From JACCTH01 sp963761985 (GTDB lineage Bacteria > Actinomycetota > Acidimicrobiia > Spongiisociales > ZC4RG35), in the NCBI GenBank assembly GCA_963761985.1, contig CAVXIT010000013.1, positions 310,001 to 374,000 on the forward strand: 64,000 nt of DNA. The letters are read 5' to 3'. Position numbers and translations under genes: made by a program. Positions 26,160 through 33,558 of the stretch are shown piece after piece. Each line of letters starts with the position of its first letter. Position 1 is the stretch's first letter. The notes beneath the pieces were generated by a model, which worked only from the letters and a program-made list of their open reading frames with translations, searched no databases and had not been told where the DNA came from.

Positions 26160-27248
26160 ATGTCCGGCCGTTTCTTGCGGCGGCTTTGGCCACTCTTGAC
26201 CCTGGGTCTGGTGGCCTCGCTGCTGTCTGGGAGTCCAGCCATCGCGATCACCAAGAGCGCGGTCGACCGCGCCTGCACGGCCTCGAGTGCGGCTTTAAAC
26301 GAATACCGGGCTGCCTCGGCTCAGTTCGAAGAGGCCGCTCGGGCTTACGAGCAGGCAAGCCTCGAGGTCGACGCTGTCCTCTACCGCCAAGGCCGAACGG
26401 CTGAAGCCCTCGAGCTGCGCCGAGCCTCCATGGACGAGGCAGAGAGCCGCTTTCAAGACCAGGCGGTCGAGGCCTACATGAATGGCGGCGGCACCCCATC
26501 GACGCTGTTTCTCACCGCCGGCTCGATCGATCAAGTGATGCTGACCAGTGAGTTCCTCGCCGCCACGTCGACTAACGAGCGCGATGCGGCTTCGGACCTG
26601 GCAGCTTTGCAAGGGGAGCTCAACGTGCTCTCCGGCGAGCTGGTCGAGCTCGAAACCGAATTACGCAGCGTCGAGCAGGCTCGGCTCGACGCCAAGGATC
26701 TGCAGGAACAGGCAATGCTCGTGGATCAACAGACCTGGGAGAAGCTTGACGGAAATTGCCGCGCCGCCCAGAAGCAATATGAGATCGAACTGGCGCGAGC
26801 AGCCGCGGCCCGGGGCAGCGCTGCCGGCGGCGTGTCCGCCGCGGCCACGCCCAACTTTCTGTGTCCGTTCCCCGGTTCGTCGTTCACTAACTCTTGGGGG
26901 GCACCGCGTTCGGGTGGTCGCGGTCACCGAGGCACCGACATGATGGGTCCCTACGGCGCGCCGCTCTATGCCTCGGCCTCGGGGACGGTGTACACGGGTA
27001 ACAGTGGTCTGGGCGGCAAGACCGTTTGGCTGATCGCCGACTACGGGACCGGGTTCTATTACGCCCACCTCGATTCGTTCAACGTCGGGTCGGGTAGCCG
27101 GGTGAGCCGGGGGGATGTCGTGGGCTACAACGGGTCCAGCGGCAACGCGGACGGGGGAGCACCGCACCTTCACTTTGAAATCCATCCGAACGGGCGCGGC
27201 TCCTCGGCGGTAAACCCCTACCCAACCCTCGTCGCGGCCTGCCGGTAA
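26160..27248 (+). CDS. Secreted M23-family metallopeptidase with coiled-coil (EnvC/NlpD-like)
   Basis: 362 aa. The signal peptide is RRLWPLLTLGLVASLLSGSPAIA. Residues ~32-220 form a coiled coil with heptads rich in Ala, Glu and Leu. The C-terminal M23 domain has the zinc ligands HRGTD (H and D) and PHLHFEIHP (H-x-H), plus GGRGHRG and GYNGSSGNADG. It should cleave peptidoglycan peptide crosslinks in the envelope, as NlpD/EnvC or other LytM proteins do; with its full motif set it is probably active and not a degenerate activator. It begins a co-directional run through the MshA-like gene. Confidence 0.93.
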   Translation: MSGRFLRRLWPLLTLGLVASLLSGSPAIAITKSAVDRACTASSAALNEYRAASAQFEEAARAYEQASLEVDAVLYRQGRTAEALELRRASMDEAESRFQDQAVEAYMNGGGTPSTLFLTAGSIDQVMLTSEFLAATSTNERDAASDLAALQGELNVLSGELVELETELRSVEQARLDAKDLQEQAMLVDQQTWEKLDGNCRAAQKQYEIELARAAAARGSAAGGVSAAATPNFLCPFPGSSFTNSWGAPRSGGRGHRGTDMMGPYGAPLYASASGTVYTGNSGLGGKTVWLIADYGTGFYYAHLDSFNVGSGSRVSRGDVVGYNGSSGNADGGAPHLHFEIHPNGRGSSAVNPYPTLVAACR

Positions 27249-27258
27249 TCTGCCGTTC

Positions 27259-27810
27259 GTGGAGAGTGAACGCCGCCGAATAGACCAGGTGCGGGACGCC
27301 GAGTTCCTCGACGCCATCACGAGCATTTCCCTCGACGAGCTTCGTCGTCGTCGCGACCTGGCGGAGGAAGTCGAAACTGAACTGTCTTATTACCGCCGCC
27401 TGTTGCATGGTCGTCTCGACGTGCTGGCTTTCGAGCAAAGACGTCGGCGAGGAGAGGAGGATCGCAGTCTCATCGATGCGCTCACTGAGATTCTGACGGG
27501 ACATGACGGCGCGCCCCGACCGGGCCAAACGGCCGGTCCTGGGACCGGCCGTCATCTCTCGCTCGATCTCCCCGATCTTCCCTTGCAAGGTCGCCGACAC
27601 CTCGACCGGATCCTCGGGAACGATTTGATGATTCGGCTTGGGGAGATGTCGGAAGAGGAGCTGATCGAGGCTAGGGAAGAGCTGGCCAGCCTCGAGTCCG
27701 AGATCTCCTCACTGCGGCTCGAAGTCCAATCAATTCTCGATCGGCTCCAGGCCGAAGTCGTCAATCGGTACAAGATCGAGTTGGGCGGCGCCACCCTTCA
27801 ACCCTCCTGA
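27259..27810 (+). CDS. rsiG: RsiG-type c-di-GMP-binding anti-sigma factor
   Basis: 183 aa, helical throughout. It carries two copies of the RsiG signature E(x3)S(x2)R(x3)Q(x3)D, which in Streptomyces RsiG forms the c-di-GMP-binding face of an antiparallel coiled coil. The C-terminal copy is perfect (E146, S150, R153, Q157, D161). The N-terminal copy is E39, S43, R46, H50, D54, with His for Gln. By family, c-di-GMP-loaded RsiG holds the sigma factor WhiG; no whiG-like gene is in the window. It sits 10 bp after the M23 gene and is followed by the asparaginase gene. The start is GTG 27259. Confidence 0.75.
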   Translation: MESERRRIDQVRDAEFLDAITSISLDELRRRRDLAEEVETELSYYRRLLHGRLDVLAFEQRRRRGEEDRSLIDALTEILTGHDGAPRPGQTAGPGTGRHLSLDLPDLPLQGRRHLDRILGNDLMIRLGEMSEEELIEAREELASLESEISSLRLEVQSILDRLQAEVVNRYKIELGGATLQPS

Positions 27811-27824
27811 ATTGCCGTCCTGAA

Positions 27825-28769
27825 TTGCTGGCCGAGCAGGTCCGCTCGGGGCTGATCGAGACGGTCCATAACGGGTCGCTCGCAGTCGTCGACGTTGATG
27901 GGGATTTGGTCGCGTGGAGCGGCGACGTCGATCGACCTTTCTATTTTCGTTCAGCGGCGAAACCTTTCCAGGCCGCGGTGTGCAACCGCCTCGGAGCCGC
28001 GCTAGCCCGGGAGAAGCTGGCTCTGGCCTGTGCGAGCCACGACGCGGAGCCGGTGCATGTGGGCTTGGTCCACGCCATGCTGACTGAGGCGGGTTTGAGC
28101 GAAGATCAATTGGCCTGCCCGCCGGCGTGGCCTCTCCGCCCATCGGCGGCGCGTCGAGTCGCCGCCGCCGGGGAAGGCGAACCTCGGCGGATCTGGAACA
28201 ACTGCTCCGGGAAGCACAGCGCGATGTTGCGCGCGGTGCAGGCCTCGGGTTGGGACCTTGATGGCTACCTGTCGCCCGAGCACCCCTTGCAGCGCGAAAT
28301 CGCCACCTTCATGCGCGAGCTAGCCGGCCCGGTTGAGCCGATTGGGATCGACGGGTGCGGGGCGCCGGTCTTCACCACAACCGCAAAGCGCATGGCTCAG
28401 GCTTTTGCGAGGCTTGGCCACGACGAGGAATTGGCCCCGGTCTTCGATGCCATGCATGCCTATCCGGCGTTGGTATCCGGATATGGCAATGTCGATGCGG
28501 CAATCGCGACTCACCTCAACGCAGCCGCCAAACGGGGCGCCGCCGGCTGTTTGGGCGTGGCGATCCGGGGCGGGTACGGGATCGCAGTCAAGGCGTGGGA
28601 TGGCGAGCTCGCTGCTGCTGGGGTGGCGCTAGTAGCGACCCTCGACCAGCTCGGCATGCTCACTGATGCGGCCCGCAGCGGACTACGCCCGATCGCCGAA
28701 CCGGCCGTTTACGGCGGGGGGGAGCCCGTGGGACGTTTTCAATCACGATTGGAGTTGAGTTTCAAGTGA
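27825..28769 (+). CDS. Asparaginase II (rhizobial/ansA-like family)
   Basis: 314 aa with the family N-terminus VRSGLIETVHNGSLAVVD, the FRSAAKPFQA motif, ACASHDAEPVHVGLVHAML and the active-site-rich NNCSGKHSAML and GIDGCGAPVFTTT. This family hydrolyses L-asparagine to aspartate and ammonia. It is distinct from E. coli AnsA/AnsB. The start is TTG 27825; the sequence CCTGAATTGC occurs twice just before it. The stop overlaps the next gene's ATG, so translation is coupled. Confidence 0.88.
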   Translation: MLAEQVRSGLIETVHNGSLAVVDVDGDLVAWSGDVDRPFYFRSAAKPFQAAVCNRLGAALAREKLALACASHDAEPVHVGLVHAMLTEAGLSEDQLACPPAWPLRPSAARRVAAAGEGEPRRIWNNCSGKHSAMLRAVQASGWDLDGYLSPEHPLQREIATFMRELAGPVEPIGIDGCGAPVFTTTAKRMAQAFARLGHDEELAPVFDAMHAYPALVSGYGNVDAAIATHLNAAAKRGAAGCLGVAIRGGYGIAVKAWDGELAAAGVALVATLDQLGMLTDAARSGLRPIAEPAVYGGGEPVGRFQSRLELSFK

Positions 28770-29695
28770 AGCTCAGCGAAGGGTTGCCCGTCGGAGAGGG
28801 CCGTGACCTGCAAGCAATGGCCCCGCGTACCGGACCGTTCCCTCATCGAGAATTTCTCACTGCGTGGCATGAAGAGCTGGGTCAGGGAGCCCAAGCCTGG
28901 CAAGCCTCCTCAGATCGCGGTGAGCTGCTGCTGATGAAGGTCTCCGATGGCACGCTCGAGCTCTTGGGGGAAGGCGACCTGTGCGACTACCACAGTCCCC
29001 TGGGTGACCTGGATGTGGCCGACTTCGAGATACTGGGCACCGCTTTTTCGGCCCAGGGCCACCACCTGTCCTTCGATTCGCTTCCGGCCGAGGCGTCCGA
29101 GCCGATGGCCAACGGGCTGGCGGCGGCAGGATTTGATCCCGACGTCCGCCAGCATCAAAGCGCTCTCGTCCTCGAGCTCCCGAAGACGGTCGACGACTTC
29201 TACGCCAGTCTGGGAAAGAAAGGGAGGCACGAGCTGCGGCGGAAGCGGCGACGATACGAGGAGTCGATTGGCAAGGTGTCGATGCGCACCCACGAGGCGG
29301 GTTCAACTGTTGGGATCGACGAGTTCGTCCGACTACACCGCCTCTCTCCAGGGCCGAAGGGGCAGTTCATGAACGGTGCCCGGGAAAGATTCTTTCGCCG
29401 GCTGGCCGCGCAGCCGGGCTGGCGAACGGATTTGCTTGAAACTTCGGCCGGAGCTTCTGCTTGCCTCTTCGGCTATTCAGATGCGTCGAGCTATTACCTC
29501 TACAACTCCGGGTTTGACCCTGCGCTCGCCCACGGGTCGCCCGGCCTGGTGGTGCTCACTGCGATGATCGAGCACACGATCGAGCAGGGTTTTGGCGTTT
29601 TCGATTTTCTCAAAGGCGACGAGGACTACAAGGTCCGGCTTGGCGCTTCGCCGCGGCCATTGTTCGTGATCGAAGCGAGGATCGACAACCCGTGA
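28766..29695 (+). CDS. GNAT-superfamily acyltransferase (FemAB/BioF2-like)
   Basis: 309 aa. Two GNAT-like lobes are visible: the C-terminal lobe with FGYSDASSYYLYNSGFDP, GLVVLTAMIEHTIEQGFGVFDFLKGDEDYK and RLGASPRPLF is the classic pattern of CelD/FemAB-like proteins. The basic stretch KKGRHELRRKRRRYEE precedes it. Members transfer amino acids or acyl groups from aminoacyl-tRNA or acyl-CoA onto sugars or peptides. It is directly coupled (overlapping start) to the asparaginase stop and, by 4 nt, to the MshA-like glycosyltransferase, so a role in building a small glycoconjugate is inferred. Confidence 0.78.
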   Translation: MKLSEGLPVGEGRDLQAMAPRTGPFPHREFLTAWHEELGQGAQAWQASSDRGELLLMKVSDGTLELLGEGDLCDYHSPLGDLDVADFEILGTAFSAQGHHLSFDSLPAEASEPMANGLAAAGFDPDVRQHQSALVLELPKTVDDFYASLGKKGRHELRRKRRRYEESIGKVSMRTHEAGSTVGIDEFVRLHRLSPGPKGQFMNGARERFFRRLAAQPGWRTDLLETSAGASACLFGYSDASSYYLYNSGFDPALAHGSPGLVVLTAMIEHTIEQGFGVFDFLKGDEDYKVRLGASPRPLFVIEARIDNP

Positions 29696-30918
29696 TCAAA
29701 CGCGTGGCCTACCTTTCGATGCATACGTCGCCGCTGCTGCAGCCCGGGTCGGGCGACGCAGGGGGCATGAACGTCTACCTCGATCAGCTCTCGCGCACCA
29801 TGGCTGCCCGCGGTGTCGAGGTCGAAGTCTTCACCAGGTTCGAAGATCCCAACGACCCCAAGGTGGTCGAGGTCGTGGAGGGCTACCGCGTCATCCATGT
29901 CGCGGCCGGGCCACCTGAGCCGCTTCCGACCTCTGATCTCCCGCGATATGTGCGCGAGTTTGCCGCCGCCGTTGTCGAAGAGTTGCGGCCCAACCCACCG
30001 CAGATACTGCACTCTCACTACTGGCTGTCGGGATGGGCCGGGTTACTAGTCAAACGCGCCCTTTCGATTCCATTGGCGAACTCATTTCACACGTTGGGCC
30101 GGGTGAAAAACGAGAGCCTTCGCGACGACGACACCCCCGAAAGCTTGCTGCGCATTGCCGCCGAACACGAGGTGATCGCCGAATCGGATTGCGTCATGGC
30201 CTCGACGCCCGCCGAAGCAGCCGAACTGCTCGAGTTCTATGGGGCAGACCCCAATCGTCTCTGCACCTCACCACCTGGAGTCGACCATCGCTTGTTCCGC
30301 CCCGGTTCCAAGGACCGCGCGCGGCGACGGCTTGGATTGGGACGCAATCCGGTGATGGCGTATGTCGGGCGCATCCAGCCGCTGAAGGGCGTTGACATTG
30401 CGATTTCGACGCTCGCGCTCGTCCATGACACGCATCCCGACACGACCTTGCTCGTGGTTGGTGGGCCTTCAGGACCACAAGGCGAAAGCGAGATCCGCCG
30501 GCTGCGACAGCTTGTTTTGGATCTCGGGGTGGGTGCGAGAGTCAGATTCGTTGGTCCGTTGCCACACGGCTTGCTCCCGGATCTGTATCGGTCCGCCGAT
30601 GTGGTGCTCGTCCCCTCACGGACCGAAAGTTTTGGTCTCGTCGCGGCAGAGGCGCAGGCATGCGGGGTACCGGTGGTGGCATCGAGCGCGGGTGGCCTCG
30701 TCTACGTCATCGACGATGGGGTGAGCGGATTCCTCATCGATGGTGCGAACCCCGAGCTGTACGCCGAGCGGGTCGTTGCCCTTCTCGATGACCCAGGGCT
30801 CGCCGCGAAGATCGGCCATGCTGCATCGGATTGGGCAAAACGTTTCTCCTGGGAAGGAACCGTGCGCCGCTATCTCGAGCTCTATCGCGATGTGCTGCCC
30901 CGCGAAAAGAACCCGTAG
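29692..30918 (+). CDS. MshA-like GT4 glycosyltransferase
   Basis: 408 aa. MshA makes GlcNAc-inositol-3-phosphate in mycothiol synthesis. Seen here: the N-terminal HTSPLLQPGSGDAGGMNVYLDQLSR (the MshA G-G-M-N-V-Y signature, shown in part as DAGGMNVYL), HYWLSGWAGLLVK, HTLGRVKNESL, VGRIQPLKGVD and the GT4 donor motif RTESFGLVAAEAQACGVPVV (E-x7-E). The start GTG 29692 overlaps the GNAT stop. Other mycothiol genes (mshB, mshC) are absent from the window, so the exact acceptor is unproven. Sucrose-phosphate synthase-like relatives share these motifs. Confidence 0.85.
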   Translation: MIKRVAYLSMHTSPLLQPGSGDAGGMNVYLDQLSRTMAARGVEVEVFTRFEDPNDPKVVEVVEGYRVIHVAAGPPEPLPTSDLPRYVREFAAAVVEELRPNPPQILHSHYWLSGWAGLLVKRALSIPLANSFHTLGRVKNESLRDDDTPESLLRIAAEHEVIAESDCVMASTPAEAAELLEFYGADPNRLCTSPPGVDHRLFRPGSKDRARRRLGLGRNPVMAYVGRIQPLKGVDIAISTLALVHDTHPDTTLLVVGGPSGPQGESEIRRLRQLVLDLGVGARVRFVGPLPHGLLPDLYRSADVVLVPSRTESFGLVAAEAQACGVPVVASSAGGLVYVIDDGVSGFLIDGANPELYAERVVALLDDPGLAAKIGHAASDWAKRFSWEGTVRRYLELYRDVLPREKNP

Positions 30919-30922
30919 ATTC

Positions 30923-30979
30923 TTTCCCACAAGAGGTTGTGAACAAAGACCTGTTGATAGCTGTGGAAACTGCGGATAA
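30923..30979 (+). other. Cluster of DnaA-box-like 9-mers
   Basis: Five 9-mers within 57 bp lie one or two mismatches from the DnaA box TGTGGATAA/TTATCCACA. They are TTTCCCACA (30923-30931, opposite orientation), TGTGAACAA (30938-30946), TGTTGATAG (30952-30960), TGTGGAAAC (30962-30970) and TGCGGATAA (30971-30979). The last four share one orientation with 14, 10 and 9 bp spacing. The region is locally AT-richer. No dnaA, dnaN or parAB gene is near, so this need not be the origin; a DnaA-titrating or regulatory site is an alternative. Confidence 0.35.
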
Positions 30980-31203
30980 GTCCAATTAGCTATCCGAGCT
31001 TGGTTGCACGACGAGAGAATTCGTTGCCTTACGTCACAACCCGCAGTTTTCGACGACATGCGTAGGGATAACGGCATGGTTGACCCGATATATCCGTTTC
31101 CGTACTGTCCCCATTGGCAAGCGCCCAAGGTGCTGATCGGTCGGAAAGCCCGTTCGGGGAAGTGCGGGGTCTCGGACCGAGAGGTTTCTTGGGCGCCTTG
31201 CTT

Positions 31204-31456
31204 TTTCTCCCGGCGGGGAGAAATAGCGGTTTCTCCCCCCGGAGGGGGGAGTCCGGCGGAGCCGGGAGGGGGGCGTTTTCTCCCACGACGAAAAGGTGCT
31301 ACTTCAGCGGCTGGCTCGAAAAGAGGACACTTCTCGCGCGTCAATGTGCGCCCCCTACCCCTTCGCTGCGCTCAGGTACTCCCCCCTCCGGGGGGAGAAA
31401 CCGGTGTCGCCCCTGCGGGGCGATACCGCTGTAAATCCCCTTCGGCTATTTACAGC
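31204..31456. repeat. GC-rich cassette of six hairpins
   Basis: Successive perfect or near-perfect hairpins: TTTCTCCC/GGGAGAAA (31204-31223), CTCCCCCC/GGGGGGAG (31233-31251), CCGGC/GCCGG (31253-31265), CTCCCCCC/GGGGGGAG again (31379-31397), GGTGTCGCCCC/GGGGCGATACC (31403-31427) and GCTGTAAAT/ATTTACAGC (31428-31456). The last one overlaps the stop codon of the minus-strand kinase gene and may end its transcript. The CTCCCCCC hairpin occurs twice, as in REP-like elements. No open frame is supported across the cassette. Confidence 0.55.
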
Positions 31457-32328
31457 CCGAACATGAGCTCGCGGAGGTTGACCGGTCGGACATCGCCGCG
31501 ATCGAGGTCGAGACGCAGTGATCCGAGACGGAGACCCTGCATGCCCTCGCCGGCGTTGGTGAGCACCTTGAGGTTTCCGTCGTCGACCTCGAGCCGTCCC
31601 AAGCCCTGGCACCGACCGTCAGCATCGTGGACCCCGACGAGAAGACCGTCGAGACGGTTCGGATCAAGTCCGCTGGGCAAAGTCGGCGCGAAGACGGTCG
31701 GCCGGACGCGCCAGGTCTCCAATGGTGGGGCAAAAGCCGACTTGATTCGCTCTGTTCGCCGTCCCATTCGCTCGTCGGGGCTCGAGGGTCTCACGTCTGG
31801 CTCCACCGGCGCCGTGTGGACGTTCCCTCCAAAGAATCTGCGGATCATCCCTACCACCGGTTCAAGTTCGCCGCCACGCTGAAGTGCGACCACCGCATCG
31901 GGCCGGCACAACTCCATCTTGTGATACTTGAGCGTCTCGCCGACGACCCCTGCAATCATCGGGCTCGTGTCCATCACGACCATGTCGGCTTCGTCTCGTG
32001 CCCGATCGACCAACGCGGCGGTGGCGGTCACCTGCTGGAGAACCAACCGCTCCGGGCTGATCCCACCGACGAAATGAACAGCATCCGGTGCTCCGTTGTC
32101 GGATATGTCACTCGAGCGACGGAAGACACGCATCGAGACGCAAGCCGGAGGGCCCATGCTCGAGTTGCCGATGTCGGAATCGACGTAGCCAACCGAGCGA
32201 CCCGCGTCGAGAGCGGTCTCGATCAGTCTTTTCGCCATCGTGGTCTTCCCGGTGTCGAGAGCTCCGATACACATCACAGAATTTGCTTGCGCCAGCTCGG
32301 ACGCGATTTCGTCGTGCTGGCTGACCAT
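31450..32328 (-). CDS. Clp1/Grc3-type P-loop polynucleotide kinase-like protein
   Basis: 292 aa. Walker A is CIGALDTGKTTMAKRLIE, followed by GYVDSDIGNSSMGPPACVSM, which matches the D-x-D-x-GQ-like second motif of Clp1/Grc3/Nol9 P-loop kinases, and Walker-like MVVMDTSPMIAG. The C-terminal ~120 residues, with GLDPNRLDGLLVGVHDADGRCQGLG, resemble the small beta-domain of these proteins. Eukaryotic and archaeal members phosphorylate RNA 5'-hydroxyls; bacterial relatives are barely studied. The start MVSQHDEIASE is canonical ATG. It is divergent from the SAM hydrolase gene. Confidence 0.7.
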   Translation of the reverse strand: MVSQHDEIASELAQANSVMCIGALDTGKTTMAKRLIETALDAGRSVGYVDSDIGNSSMGPPACVSMRVFRRSSDISDNGAPDAVHFVGGISPERLVLQQVTATAALVDRARDEADMVVMDTSPMIAGVVGETLKYHKMELCRPDAVVALQRGGELEPVVGMIRRFFGGNVHTAPVEPDVRPSSPDERMGRRTERIKSAFAPPLETWRVRPTVFAPTLPSGLDPNRLDGLLVGVHDADGRCQGLGRLEVDDGNLKVLTNAGEGMQGLRLGSLRLDLDRGDVRPVNLRELMFGL

Positions 32329-32347
32329 CAGGTCATCTTACGGAAAG

Positions 32348-33184
32348 GTGTTTCTGCGCCTAACCTCGCCGCCCTTGGCCCTGCCGATCAGCTTTCTCTC
32401 CGATTTCGGGCTGCAAGACGAGTTCGTCGGAGTTGTCCATGGGGTCATCGCGAGACTGTCTCCGGATGCGCAAGTGATCGACATCACCCACGGGGTTTTC
32501 CCCGGCGATGTGCGCGGCGGAGCACTGGCGCTGACCCGCGCCATCCAATACCTACCGCAAGGTGTCGTCCTTGCCGTGGTGGATCCTGGAGTCGGCACGG
32601 CCCGCAAAGCCCTCGCGCTTGACACTGAAGCGGGCTTCTTCGTCGGCCCCGACAACGGACTGTTATCGCCCGCGGTCGCCCTAGTTGGAGGGGCGTCGGC
32701 GATTCACTCGATTGAAAATCCCGATGTCATCATCCCTGCTCCGGGTGTCACCTTTCAGGGCCGGGATGTATTCGGGCCGGCGGCCGCCCTGCTTTCGTCC
32801 GGCGAAGCCAGCCTGGCCGACCTGGGACCTGCCCTCAATCCGGGATCGGTGATGCCGTTGATGCTCCCGCTGCCGAAAGTGGAGCCGCCTCTGGTCGAGG
32901 GCGAGGTGTTGTGGATCGACTGGTATGGGAACGTCGAAACCAACGTCGGTCCAGACGACCTCGCCATTGCCGGAGCGAGACCGGATGAAGAGCTTGAGGT
33001 GCGAGTCGGATCGGGCTGGCATGTCGCGAGGTTCGTTCGTACTTTCGGCGACGTTCCCACGGGCCAACTAGCGGTTCATATCGACTCGGCTGGACTGATC
33101 GCAATAGCGGTGCGCGGCGAGCGCGCCGACGAGGAGCTCAGCGTCAGTGTGGGGATGCCGGTGGCGTTCCGCGTCCCCAGCTAG
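32348..33184 (+). CDS. SAM hydroxide adenosyltransferase (DUF62 family)
   Basis: About 278 aa from GTG 32348; a TTG at 32375 would give a shorter form starting LALPISFLSDFG. The family N-terminus is SFLSDFGLQDEFVGVVHGVI, with DITHGVFPGDVRGGA, VVDPGVGTARKALAL, GPDNGLLSPA and GRDVFGPAAALLSSG. The C-terminal beta-domain carries GEVLWIDWYGNVETNV. Enzymes of this family hydrolyse S-adenosylmethionine to adenosine and methionine; the halogenases are relatives but need a different loop that I do not see. It ends just before a small minus-strand open frame. Confidence 0.9.
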   Translation: MFLRLTSPPLALPISFLSDFGLQDEFVGVVHGVIARLSPDAQVIDITHGVFPGDVRGGALALTRAIQYLPQGVVLAVVDPGVGTARKALALDTEAGFFVGPDNGLLSPAVALVGGASAIHSIENPDVIIPAPGVTFQGRDVFGPAAALLSSGEASLADLGPALNPGSVMPLMLPLPKVEPPLVEGEVLWIDWYGNVETNVGPDDLAIAGARPDEELEVRVGSGWHVARFVRTFGDVPTGQLAVHIDSAGLIAIAVRGERADEELSVSVGMPVAFRVPS

Positions 33185-33193
33185 GACCAAGAA

Positions 33194-33289
33194 TCAGCTG
33201 GAACCAAGTATCTCGCCGAGCTGAAACACAAACGCCAGGAGAATCAGCGCCAGCAGGATCAAGATCACAAGTGCGGTCGCCGGCCTCAT
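33194..33289 (-). CDS. Small single-helix membrane peptide (31 aa)
   Basis: The frame encodes MRPATALVILILLALILLAF and ends VFQLGEILGSS: a short basic start, one clear transmembrane helix and a short polar tail. It begins with ATG but has no good Shine-Dalgarno. It lies between the SAM hydrolase gene and the hairpin region. Small membrane peptides of this kind are common, but a 31-codon hydrophobic frame can also arise by chance, so this is tentative. Confidence 0.4.
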   Translation of the reverse strand: MRPATALVILILLALILLAFVFQLGEILGSS

Positions 33290-33363
33290 TTTCGGACTTT
33301 ATGCGAATACCGGGTTCGGGTACCGCGAAAGCGCGTACTCCGGCCACAGAACGAACCAATCGC

Positions 33364-33394
33364 GACGAAGCCCCCGGGGCAAGGGGGCTTCGTC
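33364..33394. terminator. Strong hairpin (12-bp stem) between convergent units
   Basis: GACGAAGCCCCC-GGGGCAA-GGGGGCTTCGTC is a perfect 12-bp inverted repeat with a 7-nt loop. It separates the plus-strand SAM hydrolase unit from the minus-strand cytochrome operon and would stop transcripts from either side, though neither side has a clear T-run. Confidence 0.55.
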
Positions 33395-33395
33395 T

Positions 33396-33502
33396 AGAGA
33401 GTGACGGTTGCTCCGCTCATTAGGGGCGGGCTGGGAGGCTCCTGAAAACCCTGGGAATGAACGTGCCCGGGGTATCAGGTGCGGAGCCCGTTACCACTCT
33501 CT
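33396..33502. ncRNA. Structured element of ~107 nt, unknown class
   Basis: The ends pair as three helices separated by small bulges: AGAGAGTG (33396-33403) with CACTCTCT (33495-33502), ACGG (33404-33407) with CCGT (33488-33491), and GCTCCGC (33410-33416) with GCGGAGC (33481-33487). The ~65-nt interior can form CGGGC/GCCCG (33427-33431/33464-33468) and smaller stems. A second hairpin (ACCGA/TCGGT, 33505-33521) follows. I do not recognise a known RNA family: there is no SRP GGAAG tetraloop region, no tmRNA or 6S layout, and no T-loop. It could be an independent RNA or a complex 3' end of the minus-strand operon. Confidence 0.3.
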
Positions 33503-33558
33503 GTACCGACTCTATATCGGTCAGTCGGGCAAACCGCTTTAGGGCAAATTCGGGGGGC

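Noticed and set aside
30919..31003. Chromosome origin (oriC)
   Set aside because: DnaA-box-like 9-mers cluster here, but all are imperfect and none of dnaA, dnaN, parAB or rpmH is nearby; reported only as a DnaA-like cluster.
31004..31882. Plus-strand open frame through the hairpin cassette and opposite the Clp1-like gene
   Set aside because: Composition is Arg/Pro/Ser-rich, crosses perfect hairpins and shows no protein-like hydrophobic pattern.
31450..32328. Assignment as a MinD/ParA-type ATPase
   Set aside because: The Walker A lacks the deviant KGGxGK form, and the following GYVDSDIGNS segment fits Clp1/Grc3 better.
32348..33184. SAM-dependent chlorinase or fluorinase
   Set aside because: The sequence has the general DUF62 motifs, but I do not see the extra halide-site loop of the halogenases; hydroxide adenosyltransferase is the simpler call.
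33396..33521. tRNA, SRP RNA or tmRNA
   Set aside because: No cloverleaf with T-loop, no SRP core sequence and no tRNA-like ends on either strand.
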